This document shows, one piece after another, positions 49,510-57,895 of a DNA stretch of 64,000 nucleotides (positions are counted from its first letter, which is position 1; every line of letters begins with the position of its first letter). A program made the position numbers and the translations under genes. This DNA comes from Mesorhizobium sp. B4-1-3 (lineage in GTDB: Bacteria; Pseudomonadota; Alphaproteobacteria; Rhizobiales; Rhizobiaceae). The stretch is taken from assembly GCF_006439355.1 (NCBI RefSeq), contig NZ_VFTG01000002.1, positions 310,001 to 374,000 of the forward strand, written 5' to 3'. The notes under the pieces were generated by a model. The model did no database searches. It had not been told where the DNA came from and saw only the letters and a list, made by a program, of their open reading frames with translations.

Positions 49510-50096
49510 GGCAGGCTCCGTCCGTTGAGCTTGGTTTCGAGATAGTCTTCGACGAGCGCGATCGCGGTCTGTGCGTCGGGAACGCCGTCTTTCAGCGCGC
49601 GGCGGATGTAGAGTCCGTCAATCAGCGCCGCGGTCGCTTCCGCCACGCGGTCGGCCTCGGTCCGCGGCAGGATGCCGGTCAACCCGCTCATCAGGTTCGA
49701 ATGCAGCCGCCGCGCGTAAATGCGCAGTAGCCGCCGCAGTTCGGTCGACTTTTGCGCCTCGACATAGAAGGCGAGCCATGCGGCGATGATCTGAGACTGG
49801 AACTGGTCGTCGGAAAAGCTGACTGCCACGACTGCCGAGACGCGCTGGCGCGGCGTCCCGGCAAGGTTGAACGCACGCCTCGTGTCGGTGTTGAGCTCGG
49901 CGAGGATGTGCCGCATCGTCGCGAACAGCAGCTCGTCCTTGGCGCCGAAATAGTGATGCGCCAGCGCCGACGACACGCCGGCGCGGCCGGCGATCTCCGA
50001 CATCGTCACGTCCAGCGATCCGCGCTCGCCGATCGCTGAAATCGTCGCATCGATAAGCGCCTTGCGGCGCACTGGCTCCATTCCGATTTTCGGCAT
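49506..50096 (-). CDS. betI: TetR-family repressor of choline genes (BetI)
   Basis: A 196-residue TetR-type repressor that in S. meliloti and E. coli is released by choline. The N-terminus [57 protein letters not shown] contains the helix-turn-helix and closely follows BetI. The ATG at 50096 matches the usual length of about 195; the frame extends to 50147 through the promoter. It is the first gene of betI-betC-dehydratase-betA-betB, so it represses its own operon. Confidence 0.95.
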   Translation of the reverse strand: MPKIGMEPVRRKALIDATISAIGERGSLDVTMSEIAGRAGVSSALAHHYFGAKDELLFATMRHILAELNTDTRRAFNLAGTPRQRVSAVVAVSFSDDQFQSQIIAAWLAFYVEAQKSTELRRLLRIYARRLHSNLMSGLTGILPRTEADRVAEATAALIDGLYIRRALKDGVPDAQTAIALVEDYLETKLNGRSLP

Positions 50097-50118
50097 TTTG
50101 GGGGTCCGGTTCGAGTTG

Positions 50119-50147
50119 AGATTATTTTTTATTGACGCATCAATCAA
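50119..50147 (-). promoter_or_regulatory. Candidate betI promoter
   Basis: On the minus strand TTGATT (50147-50142) and TAATCT (50124-50119) are separated by 17 bases, a near-consensus pair that would start transcription about 15 bases before the betI ATG, giving a very short leader. Confidence 0.7.
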
Positions 50148-50150
50148 TAA
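50129..50150. promoter_or_regulatory. Candidate BetI operator
   Basis: TTATTGA (50129-50135) and TCAATAA (50144-50150) form a perfect inverted repeat with an eight-base spacer, plus inner ATTGA/TCAAT symmetry. It covers the -35 element and spacer of the betI promoter. The E. coli BetI site is likewise an AT-rich palindrome containing TTCAAT-like arms. Confidence 0.68.
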
Positions 50151-50283
50151 TAATCGACAGCGGGATCAACCGATCGTGTCGTCCTGGCCCATGCCTTGGG
50201 CTGGAAAACGGTTCACTATTGAACAATATTGAATCACGTGCCGCGAAGGATCGTGCTAGGCTGCGGCGCAAATGGAGATTGCC

Positions 50284-51450
50284 ATGACCGCATGCATCGT
50301 CGGCTGGGCGCATTCGCGCTTCGGCAAGCTCGAAGGCGAGACGCTGGAGGGCCTGATCACCAAGGTTGCCGTCGAGGCGCTCGACCATGCCGGCATCGGT
50401 CCCGACGATGTCGACGAGATCGTGCTTGGCCACTTCAACGCCGGCTTCTCGCCGCAGGATTTCACTGCCAGCCTCGTGCTGCAGGCAGATGACCGGCTGC
50501 GCTTCAAGCCGGCGACGCGCGTCGAGAATGCCTGCGCCACCGGCTCGGCAGCTGTCCGGCAAGGTATCCGCGCCATCGACGCCAACGCCGCCCGCATCGT
50601 GCTAGTGGTCGGCGCCGAGCAGATGACGACCACGCCTGGCCCCGAGATCGGCAAGAACCTGCTCAAGGCCTCCTACCTGCCGGAGGATGGCGACACGCCG
50701 GCAGGCTTTGCCGGCGTCTTCGGCAAGATTGCGCAGGCCTATTTCCAGCGCTATGGCGACCAGTCGGATGCGCTGGCCATGATCGCGGCCAAGAACCACA
50801 AAAACGGGGTCGACAATCCCTATGCCCAGATGCGCAAGGATTTCGGCTACGAGTTCTGCCGCCAGGAAAGCGAGAAGAACCCGTTCGTCGCCGGTCCGCT
50901 GAAGCGCACCGACTGCTCGCTGGTCTCGGACGGCGCGGCCGCACTTGTGCTCACCGACACCGCTACGGCGCTCAGGATGCGCCGCGCCGTCACCTTCCGC
51001 GCCAACGAGCATGTGCAGGACTTCCTGCCGATGTCGAAGCGCGACATCCTCTCCTTCGAGGGCTGCGAGCGCGCCTGGGAGCAGGCGTTGAAAAAGGCCG
51101 GCGTCACGCTCGACGACCTCTCCTTCGTCGAGACGCATGACTGCTTCACCATCGCCGAGTTGATCGAATATGAGGCGATGGGCCTGGCCAAGCCAGGCGA
51201 GGGCGCCAGACTGGCGCTGGACGGCACGACGGCCAAGGACGGCCGCCTGCCGGTCAATCCCTCCGGCGGCCTGAAGGCCAAGGGTCATCCGATCGGCGCC
51301 ACCGGTGTGTCGATGCATGTGCTGACCGCCATGCAACTGACCGGCGAAGCCGGCGGCATCCAGGTGCCCGGAGCGAAGCTCGGCGGCATCTTCAACATGG
51401 GTGGCGCGGCGGTGGCCAACTACGTTTCCATTCTCGACAGGATTCGCTAG
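50284..51450 (+). CDS. Thiolase-family acetyl-CoA acetyltransferase
   Basis: A 388-residue thiolase of the SCP-x/lipid-transfer type rather than the PhaA/FadA type. The nucleophilic cysteine is C84 in VENACATGSAAV. HDCFTIAELIEYEAMG replaces the usual second motif, and SGGLKAKGHPIGATG carries the catalytic His. It should cleave or form beta-ketoacyl-CoA; the chain length is unknown. GGAG lies six bases before the ATG at 50284, whereas the ATG at 50272 has no such site. It is divergent from betI and shares that intergenic region. Confidence 0.88.
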   Translation: MTACIVGWAHSRFGKLEGETLEGLITKVAVEALDHAGIGPDDVDEIVLGHFNAGFSPQDFTASLVLQADDRLRFKPATRVENACATGSAAVRQGIRAIDANAARIVLVVGAEQMTTTPGPEIGKNLLKASYLPEDGDTPAGFAGVFGKIAQAYFQRYGDQSDALAMIAAKNHKNGVDNPYAQMRKDFGYEFCRQESEKNPFVAGPLKRTDCSLVSDGAAALVLTDTATALRMRRAVTFRANEHVQDFLPMSKRDILSFEGCERAWEQALKKAGVTLDDLSFVETHDCFTIAELIEYEAMGLAKPGEGARLALDGTTAKDGRLPVNPSGGLKAKGHPIGATGVSMHVLTAMQLTGEAGGIQVPGAKLGGIFNMGGAAVANYVSILDRIR

Positions 51451-51502
51451 AAGCGGCCCGCATTAAAGGGGCGCGCCGCTGGGCGCGCGTGCGGGAGGCA
51501 AC

Positions 51503-52507
51503 ATGGCAAATCCGGTTCTGGTCGAAGTCACGCGCGGCGCGGTGGTCGAAAGCAGGCACCGCGGCGCGGTTTCGGTCTTCGACGCCGACGGCAACCCCGT
51601 CTGGGAGATCGGCGACACGGACCGTCCGGTGTTTCCGCGCTCCGCGGTGAAAGCGATCCAAGCGCTGCCCCTGGTCGAATCGGGCGCCGCCGACGCCTAT
51701 GGCTTCGGCAACCGCGAACTGGCGCTGGCTTGTGCCTCGCATTCCGGCGAACCCGCCCATGTCGAACTGGCCGCGGCGATGCTCGCCAGGGCCGGCTTGG
51801 ACAAGACCGCACTGGAATGCGGCGCGCATTGGCCATCGAACCATGCCGCCGAAATCGCGCTGGCCCGCGCCGGCGGCGTGCCCAACGCTTTGCACAACAA
51901 CTGCTCCGGCAAGCATTCCGGCTTCCTCTGCACCTGCGTGCATGCCGGCATCGCGCACGCCGGCTATGTCAAGGCTGGCCATGCGCAGCAGGAGATGGTG
52001 CGCGACGCCATGCAATCCGTGACCGGCGCGGCGCACGGCGTCGACAACAGCGGCATCGACGGCTGCTCGATCCCGACCTATGCCGTCCCGTTGCAGAGTT
52101 TTGCGCTGGGCTTTGCCCGCATGGCGACGGGCAGGGGCTTTTCGCCCGAGCGCGACAAGGCTGCGAAGCGGCTGCTTTCGGCCTGCATGGCGGAGCCGTT
52201 CCTGGTCGCCGGCACCGGCAAGGCCGACGTCGCCCTGATGCAGGCCGCTCCCGGCCGCATCTTTGTCAAGACTGGCGCCGAAGGCGTCTATTGCGCGGCC
52301 TTGCCCGAGCTCGGTCTCGGCATTGCGCTCAAATGCGATGACGGTGCCGCCAGGGCGGCGGAAGTGATGATCGCCGCGGTGGTGGCGAAACTGCTGCGCG
52401 ATGATGAAGCGGTAGCGGCCAGGCTCACCCAACTCGCCCATCCCGCAATCGAGAGCCGTATCGGCGCCAAGGTCGGCTTGCTGCGGCCGACGGCGGCGCT
52501 TAAATAG
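51503..52507 (+). CDS. L-asparaginase, Rhizobium etli type (PF06089)
   Basis: A 334-residue asparaginase of the R. etli AnsA/ReAV class, unrelated in fold to E. coli AnsA/AnsB. It hydrolyses asparagine to aspartate and ammonia. The conserved residues are S47 and K50 (PRSAVK), S79 (CASHSGE), the zinc-site trio C134, K137 (HNNCSGKHSG) and C188 (DGCSIPTY), and probably K256 (VKTGAEGVY). Most are offset by one from the published R. etli numbering as I recall it. GGGAGGCAAC precedes the ATG. It follows the thiolase gene by 52 bases and may be co-transcribed. Confidence 0.92.
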   Translation: MANPVLVEVTRGAVVESRHRGAVSVFDADGNPVWEIGDTDRPVFPRSAVKAIQALPLVESGAADAYGFGNRELALACASHSGEPAHVELAAAMLARAGLDKTALECGAHWPSNHAAEIALARAGGVPNALHNNCSGKHSGFLCTCVHAGIAHAGYVKAGHAQQEMVRDAMQSVTGAAHGVDNSGIDGCSIPTYAVPLQSFALGFARMATGRGFSPERDKAAKRLLSACMAEPFLVAGTGKADVALMQAAPGRIFVKTGAEGVYCAALPELGLGIALKCDDGAARAAEVMIAAVVAKLLRDDEAVAARLTQLAHPAIESRIGAKVGLLRPTAALK

Positions 52508-52515
52508 CACGTCGG

Positions 52516-52543
52516 CTCACTGACGCGCATCCGCGCGAGTGAG
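52516..52543 (+). terminator. Hairpin after the asparaginase gene
   Basis: CTCACTgaCGCG (52516-52527) pairs with CGCGcgAGTGAG (52532-52543) around a four-base loop, with one internal 2x2 mismatch. It lies nine bases after the stop and has no T-run, so it is a plausible but not typical terminator. Confidence 0.5.
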
Positions 52544-52605
52544 ACTCCAGACAAGAATAATGTGCTAGTCTCCACACACAGTCGAACGGATGGTGGGTGC
52601 TGGCC

Positions 52606-53286
52606 ATGCTGGAAGCGGACAAGGTGTTTGCCGGGTCGATCCCGGAAAATTACGATCGCCATATGGTGCCGTTGATTTTCGAGGCCTATGCCGCCGAAAC
52701 CGCGCGTCGGGCAGAGTCCTTCTCACCCTTAGCCGTTTTGGAGACCGCTGCGGGCACGGGAGCCGTCACCCGCGCCCTGGCGCCGAAACTCGCTCCAGGG
52801 GCGAGCTACGCCGTCACCGACCTCAACCAACCGATGCTCGACTACGCGGCGTCGCGTCAGGGGCCTGACAGCCGCATCACGTGGCGCCAGGCGAATGCGT
52901 TGAGCCTGCCCTTCGACGATGCGTCCTTGGACCTCGTCTGCTGTCAGTTCGGCGCCATGTTCTTTCCCGACCGCGTGGTGGCCTACCGCGAGGCGAAGCG
53001 GGTTCTGAAGCCCGGCGGACATTTCCTGTTCAGCGTCTGGGATCGCATCGAGGAGAACATATTCGCCGACGACGTAACGAATGCTCTGGCAACGATCTTT
53101 CCGCACGATCCGCCGCGTTTCCTGGCGCGTACGCCGCATGGTTATCACGACAAGGATCTGATCCGAAGCGATCTAGCTGCCGCGGGGTTCTCCGACGTGA
53201 CGATAGACACCCGGGCCGAGCAGAGCCGCGCATCCTCCCCGCGCGTTCCGGCCCTGGCCTATTGTCAGGGAACAGTGCTGCAATGA
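52606..53286 (+). CDS. SAM-dependent methyltransferase, C-terminus lost by frameshift
   Basis: A class I methyltransferase of 226 residues. The SAM-binding motif I is LETAAGTGAVTRAL, followed by VTDLNQPMLDYA, QANALSLPFDDASLDLVCCQFGAMFF and VLKPGGHFLFSVWD. The core domain is complete. Near the end the frame reads ALAYCQGT and then stops at 53286, whereas continuation in the +1 frame gives CNEIEARE and a further 40 or so residues as in relatives. Loss of two bases in a CTGCGCAATGAG-like sequence would explain it. The product may still fold. The ATG at 52606 is preferred to the GTG at 52597. The substrate is unknown. Confidence 0.75.
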   Translation: MLEADKVFAGSIPENYDRHMVPLIFEAYAAETARRAESFSPLAVLETAAGTGAVTRALAPKLAPGASYAVTDLNQPMLDYAASRQGPDSRITWRQANALSLPFDDASLDLVCCQFGAMFFPDRVVAYREAKRVLKPGGHFLFSVWDRIEENIFADDVTNALATIFPHDPPRFLARTPHGYHDKDLIRSDLAAAGFSDVTIDTRAEQSRASSPRVPALAYCQGTVLQ

Positions 53287-53416
53287 GATCGAGGCCAGGG
53301 AGGCCGGACGATTGGCATCCGCGACCGACTACGCCGAATCCGTGATCGCCGACAGGCACGGCCGCGGCGAAATTGCCGCCAAGATCCAGGCCCACATCAT
53401 CGTCGCTGCGGCTTAA
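53279..53416 (+). pseudogene. Out-of-frame C-terminal remnant of the methyltransferase
   Basis: In the frame one base on from the methyltransferase, codons from 53279 read CNEIEAREAGRLASATDY and continue to HGRGEIAAKIQAHIIVAAA, ending with TAA at 53414-53416. This matches the expected C-terminus (QGTPLRNEIEAR and KIQAH) of the family. The stop shares its TTAA with the stop of the convergent beta-helix gene, which suggests that it was the original gene end. Confidence 0.7.
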
Positions 53417-54789
53417 CTTACTTTGTTCCGCTCGACTGTCAGATGCGCGTAGCCGGTGTCGGTTGACTGAGACAGGTCCCCGGTCACCGGGTCGGCCCAG
53501 CGCTGGCCGATGACGGCGCCGTTCTGCGCGCCGTCGATGACATTGTCCGAGATTACGGCGCTGCCGGATCCCTCGACGACTGAAACGACGATGGCGGTGC
53601 CGGCCTTGCGGATGATATTCCCCGTCGCCACGACATTGCGCAGATAGGGGCCCCAACCGAGCTGCATGCCGTAGAGCGGCGCGTTCTCGACGACATTGCC
53701 CGAGACGGTGGTGTCGGCCTCGGCACTGATGCCGACGCCGAAGCCGGGCGGATCGGCGGTGTAGGGGCCAACCGTCGTAAGGTTGCGCACGATGTTGTTA
53801 GAGCAGACCGCCATGCGGCCGCCTTCGTTGAAATTGACGATGGAGATGCCGTTGGCGGCGCCGTCGACAAGATTGTTGCTGAGGATCGCGCCTTCGAAGG
53901 AGAATTCCGAATAGATCCCGGTCTCGCCCGAGCGCGAGCAGGTGTTGCCGGTGATCTGCAGGTTGCTGGCGCTGTTGGCGCGGATCGCGGTGAAGGCGCA
54001 GTCGGCGACGACATTGCCGGAGATAATCACGTTGCCGGCGCGGAAGGCGTTGATGCCGTTGCCGTTCTGGCCGGTGCCGCCGCTGCGCGCGCCGATGCGC
54101 TGGACGCGGTTGCCGCTGACGATGGTGCCGTCTTCCGCCGCCTGCCAGCGGTGCACCAGGATGCCGCCATTGGCGCAATCGGACACGCTGTTGCCGGAAA
54201 TCTCCAACCCGCCGGCCTCGACCGAATAGATGCCGGCATCCGCGGCGCCCGAAATATCGCAGCGGCCGACGCGGCCGACGGCATGCTCCAGCGCCAACCC
54301 GTTCTTGCCGCTGCCGGTCACCTGGCAATTGTCGATCACGAGATGGGCGACGCTGCGCAGGTCGAGCAGACCTTGCGTGTAGTCGGCCAGCCAGCGGTTG
54401 GCGCCGTCGAGCACCAGCCCGCTGAGCTCGATATGTTCGGCCTGTTCAGCCATCATCAGATGGCCGTTGCCGCCATAAACAATGCGCGTCGCGCCGGGCA
54501 CGCCCGACAGGCGCACGCGAGCAGGCAGTTTGAGGTTCGAAACGAGATAGGTGCCGGGCGGCAGGAACACCGGCTGGTCGCGGTCGCTGGCCTCAGCCAG
54601 CATCCTGGCGAAAGCCTTGCTCTGGTCGTCGACCGCGCCCGGCTGCACGCCGATCCCGGTCGCGTCGATCGAGCCGCGCATGGCGGCCATCTCGATGCCC
54701 GGCAGTGACTTCGCCGATGCCTTGCCGGCGAAGAGGCCGGCGACGGCAAGGCCCGCGGTCCGGGCAAGCAGCGTTCGTCTGTTCAACAT
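53413..54789 (-). CDS. Tat-exported right-handed beta-helix repeat protein (TIGR03808-like)
   Basis: A 458-residue protein with a twin-arginine signal (LNRRTLLARTAGLAVAGLFAGKASA, cleaved after about residue 26). The mature part is a parallel beta-helix built from repeats such as NGGILVHRW, GNVIISGNVVADCAFTAI, NLQITGNTCSRSGETGIYSEF and AVISDNVIDGAQNG. The N-terminal QSKAFARMLAEASDRDQPVFLPPGTYLVSNLKL is like pectate-lyase/polygalacturonase-fold proteins. It fits the uncharacterised rhizobial family TIGR03808. A polysaccharide lyase or binding role is possible, but no catalytic set is evident. The ATG at 54789 puts the Tat motif at the N-terminus. Confidence 0.85.
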   Translation of the reverse strand: MLNRRTLLARTAGLAVAGLFAGKASAKSLPGIEMAAMRGSIDATGIGVQPGAVDDQSKAFARMLAEASDRDQPVFLPPGTYLVSNLKLPARVRLSGVPGATRIVYGGNGHLMMAEQAEHIELSGLVLDGANRWLADYTQGLLDLRSVAHLVIDNCQVTGSGKNGLALEHAVGRVGRCDISGAADAGIYSVEAGGLEISGNSVSDCANGGILVHRWQAAEDGTIVSGNRVQRIGARSGGTGQNGNGINAFRAGNVIISGNVVADCAFTAIRANSASNLQITGNTCSRSGETGIYSEFSFEGAILSNNLVDGAANGISIVNFNEGGRMAVCSNNIVRNLTTVGPYTADPPGFGVGISAEADTTVSGNVVENAPLYGMQLGWGPYLRNVVATGNIIRKAGTAIVVSVVEGSGSAVISDNVIDGAQNGAVIGQRWADPVTGDLSQSTDTGYAHLTVERNKVS

Positions 54790-54895
54790 CGGCACAGGTC
54801 CTGGCGTTTCGTCGTGTACGTCGCAGGAATCGTGCCAGGGTGGGCTCACCGGCAAATCGCTTGTGCAGTCGCCTCGCCAAGCCTAAGTTCAGTCC

Positions 54896-55378
54896 ATGAG
54901 CAGAGCTTTTACCCGCGAAGAAGACAGCGAAAACGCCATTGCCGGTGTCGGCGAACGGCCGATCAGCACGCATCGCAACCTAGTGACGGAGCGCGGCTTG
55001 ACGATGATCGAGGACAATCTCGCCGACCTGCGCGACATTCTGGCCAAGGCCGAAAGGAAGGGCGACCGCGAACGCATCGCGGTCGTGTCGCGCGACCTGC
55101 GCTACTGGGCCGCCCGGCGCGAGACCGCGGAGCTTTCCGTGCCCGAGCCGGGCAGCGACGTGGTGCGCTTCGGCATGGGCGTGACGCTGGAAGGCGACGA
55201 CGGCAAGAAGGTGCACTGGCGCATCGTCGGCGAGGACGAAGCCGACCCGTCCAAGGGCAGTATTTCCCACGTTTCCCCAATGGCCGTGGCCCTGTTCGGC
55301 AAGACGGTCGGCGAGGTCGTCACCGTCAACGGCAAGGAATGGGAAATCGTCAAGCTCTCGGACAGGGCCGAGAGCTAG
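54896..55378 (+). CDS. GreA/GreB-family transcription elongation factor-like protein
   Basis: A 160-residue protein with the C-terminal FKBP-like domain of GreA/GreB (VVRFGMGVTLEGDDGKKVHWRIVGEDEADPSKGSISHVSPMAVALFGKTVGEVVTV). The N-terminal half (RGLTMIEDNLADLRDILAKAERKGDRERIAVVSRDLRYWAARRETAEL) resembles the coiled coil. Gre factors rescue stalled RNA polymerase. The coiled-coil tip lacks an obvious DE-type acidic pair, so whether it stimulates transcript cleavage is uncertain. It is a single gene, divergent from the beta-helix gene. Confidence 0.82.
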   Translation: MSRAFTREEDSENAIAGVGERPISTHRNLVTERGLTMIEDNLADLRDILAKAERKGDRERIAVVSRDLRYWAARRETAELSVPEPGSDVVRFGMGVTLEGDDGKKVHWRIVGEDEADPSKGSISHVSPMAVALFGKTVGEVVTVNGKEWEIVKLSDRAES

Positions 55379-55472
55379 AGCAATTCCAGGAAAGTGTGAG
55401 CGGTTTTCCGCCCGGAATTGCGTAAAAACAAAGAGATAGGGCGTTTCACGGTTTCCACGAAACGGTGAAACG
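55377..55472. repeat. Mesorhizobium-type interspersed palindromic repeat
   Basis: The element begins AGAGCAATTCCAGG at the stop of the Gre-like gene. Its first hairpin pairs GCAATTCC (55380-55387) with GGAATTGC (55414-55421). After TAAAAACAAAGAGATAGGG a second hairpin pairs 55442-55455 (CGTTTCACGGTTTC) with 55459-55472 (GAAACGGTGAAACG), with one mismatch. I recall this element as very frequent between genes in Mesorhizobium. It may double as the terminator of the Gre-like gene. Confidence 0.75.
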
Positions 55473-55474
55473 AA

Positions 55475-55759
55475 CTAGCAGCCAAGCCTGCTTGCCAGTT
55501 GCTGCAATTCAGCTTCATATTTGTCCATGACATCGCGAGCAGCGTTCATTTGCCGTTCGTGGTTGTCGTGGCGGATGGCCTTAGAATGAGGCCGTCGTCG
55601 GTTCAATGGTATGGAACTCATCGCCGACTTGAAGGTCCAAGCTGTCAAGCATTTGGTCTGCAGCAGGAGGGCGCCCGATCCGTCCTCAGCCTGTGGATGG
55701 TTGTCTTGAACATTATCGCGCCTTGGTTGTATCCATTCATAGAACAACCTTTCGGTCAA
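55475..55759 (-). CDS. Doubtful short open frame, possibly a gene remnant
   Basis: This 299-base stretch (55473-55771) between the repeat and the mutase gene has a leftward open frame of 94 codons ending KYEAELQQLASRLGC. It is less GC-rich than its neighbours and has no clear ribosome binding site. Another leftward frame holds a short gene-like segment (MLDSLDLQVGDEFHTIEP) interrupted by a stop, so it may be the remnant of a small frameshifted gene. I recognise no family. Confidence 0.2.
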   Translation of the reverse strand: MTERLFYEWIQPRRDNVQDNHPQAEDGSGALLLQTKCLTAWTFKSAMSSIPLNRRRPHSKAIRHDNHERQMNAARDVMDKYEAELQQLASRLGC

Positions 55760-55771
55760 ATCAGCAAGCCC

Positions 55772-57895
55772 TCATCGATCGGCCAGCAACCGATCCATCA
55801 GCCGGTTCGCCGCTTCCGGGATAACGGTCCCAGGCGGGAAGATTTCCGCAGCACCCGCCGCCAGCACCGCGTCATAATCCTGCGGCGGGATGACGCCACC
55901 GGCGACGATCAGCATGTCGCCATGGCCGAGCTTCTTCAGCGCTTCCTTGAGCTCGGGGATCAGCGTCAGGTGCCCGGCAGCCAAAGAGGAGGCGCCGATG
56001 ATATCGACGTCGTGCTGCACCGCCAGCTTCGCGATCTCGTCCGGCGTCTGGAACATCGGCCCGACGGTGACGTCGAAGCCGAGATCGGCGAAGGCGCTGG
56101 CGATCACTTTCTGGCCGCGGTCATGGCCGTCCTGGCCCATCTTGGCGACCAGGATGCGCGGCTTGCCGCCGGTCTTCTTCTCGAACGCTTCGATCTTCTC
56201 CTGCAGCGGGTCGAGCGCCGGGTTGTCGCCGAGCGCGTCGCGGTAGACGCCGGAGATCGTCTGCACCGCCGCCGTGTGGCGGCCGAACACTTTTTCCAGC
56301 GCCAGCGAGATCTCGCCCACGGTGGCGTTGGCCCGTGCCGCGCGGATCGCGAATTCGAGCAGGTTCTCGTCGCCTTCGGCAGCGCGGGTCAGCGCGGCTA
56401 GCGCATCCTCCAACGCTGCGACGTCGCGAGTGCCTTTGAGCCGCTGCAGCTTCGCCAATTGCCTGGCCTTCACCTCGGCATTGTCGATCTTCAAGACATC
56501 GACGTCGACATCCGTTTGCGGCCGGTGCGCGTTGACCCCGACCAGCACCTGCTCGCCGGAATCGATGCGCGCCTGCGTGCGGGCGGCGGCTTCTTCGATG
56601 CGCAGCTTGGGGATGCCCTTTTCGATCGCCGCAGCCATGCCGCCGAGGCTTTCGACCTCCTCGATATGGGCGATCGCGCGCGCCGCCAGATCATGCGTCA
56701 GCCGCTCGACACAGGCCGAGCCGCCCCACGGATCGATCATGCGCGTGATGCCAGATTCTTTCTGCAGGATGAGCTGTGTGTTGCGGGCGATCCGCGCCGA
56801 ATGGTCGGTCGGCAGCGCCATCGCCTCGTCGAAGGAATTGGTGTGCAGCGACTGCGTGTGTCCCTGCGTCGCCGCCATCGCCTCGATCATCGTGCGGGTA
56901 ATGTTGTTGTAGGGGTCCTGTGCCGTCAGCGACCATCCGGAAGTTTGGCAATGGGTGCGCAACGACAGCGAGCGCTCGTCCTTCGGCGCAAAATTCTTCT
57001 TCATCAGGCTCGACCACAAGAGCCGCGCGGCCCTGAGCTTGGCGACCTCCATGAAGAAGTTCATGCCGATCGCCCAGAAGAACGAAAGCCGCGGCGCGAA
57101 GCGGTCGATGTCGAGGCCGGCGGCGACGCCGGCGCGCGCATATTCGATGCCGTCGGCAATGGTGTAGGCGAGTTCGAGGTCGGCCGTCGCTCCCGCTTCC
57201 TGCATGTGATAGCCGGAGATCGAGATCGAGTTGAACTTCGGCATGTTTTGTGAGGTGTAAGCAAAAATGTCCGACACGATCCGCATCGACGGCTTCGGCG
57301 GATAGATGTAGGTGTTGCGGACCATGAACTCCTTCAGAATGTCGTTCTGGATGGTTCCGGCGAGATCCTTCTGCGCGACGCCCTGTTCCTCAGCCGCGAC
57401 GATGTAAAGCGCCATGATCGGCAGCACGGCGCCGTTCATGGTCATCGACACCGTCATCTCGTTGAGCGGGATGCCGTCGAAAAGCTGGCGCATGTCGAGA
57501 ATGGAATCGATCGCCACGCCCGCCATGCCGACATCGCCGGCGACGCGCGGATGGTCGCTGTCATAGCCGCGATGCGTGGCAAGATCGAAGGCGACCGACA
57601 AGCCTTTCTGGCCGGCCGCGAGGTTGCGCCGGTAAAAGGCGTTGGATTCCTCCGCCGTCGAGAAGCCGGCATATTGCCGGATGGTCCAGGGCTGCTGGAC
57701 ATACATTGTGGGGTATGGGCCGCGCACGAAGGGCGGCAGCCCCGGATAGGTGTCGAGATTGGCGAGCCCCTTGAGGTCGCCCTGCGTGTAAAGATGTTTT
57801 ACGGCGATGCCTTCCGGCGTCATCCGCTGGCCCTCGAGCTCGACCGGCGCGCGACGCGGCGCCGACCAGCCGATCTGGCTGAAATCCGGGATCAT
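55772..57895 (-). CDS. mcmA: Methylmalonyl-CoA mutase, B12-binding catalytic subunit
   Basis: A 707-residue adenosylcobalamin-dependent mutase that interconverts methylmalonyl-CoA and succinyl-CoA, used in propionate and branched-chain amino-acid breakdown. The N-terminal barrel has [51 protein letters not shown] and [16 protein letters not shown]. The C-terminal cobalamin domain has the histidine-on motif [21 protein letters not shown] and [11 protein letters not shown]. Its ATG overlaps the mutA stop. An uninterrupted frame running to 59158 is an artefact of GC-rich sequence, since the small subunit is read in another frame there. Confidence 0.97.
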   Translation of the reverse strand: MIPDFSQIGWSAPRRAPVELEGQRMTPEGIAVKHLYTQGDLKGLANLDTYPGLPPFVRGPYPTMYVQQPWTIRQYAGFSTAEESNAFYRRNLAAGQKGLSVAFDLATHRGYDSDHPRVAGDVGMAGVAIDSILDMRQLFDGIPLNEMTVSMTMNGAVLPIMALYIVAAEEQGVAQKDLAGTIQNDILKEFMVRNTYIYPPKPSMRIVSDIFAYTSQNMPKFNSISISGYHMQEAGATADLELAYTIADGIEYARAGVAAGLDIDRFAPRLSFFWAIGMNFFMEVAKLRAARLLWSSLMKKNFAPKDERSLSLRTHCQTSGWSLTAQDPYNNITRTMIEAMAATQGHTQSLHTNSFDEAMALPTDHSARIARNTQLILQKESGITRMIDPWGGSACVERLTHDLAARAIAHIEEVESLGGMAAAIEKGIPKLRIEEAAARTQARIDSGEQVLVGVNAHRPQTDVDVDVLKIDNAEVKARQLAKLQRLKGTRDVAALEDALAALTRAAEGDENLLEFAIRAARANATVGEISLALEKVFGRHTAAVQTISGVYRDALGDNPALDPLQEKIEAFEKKTGGKPRILVAKMGQDGHDRGQKVIASAFADLGFDVTVGPMFQTPDEIAKLAVQHDVDIIGASSLAAGHLTLIPELKEALKKLGHGDMLIVAGGVIPPQDYDAVLAAGAAEIFPPGTVIPEAANRLMDRLLADR

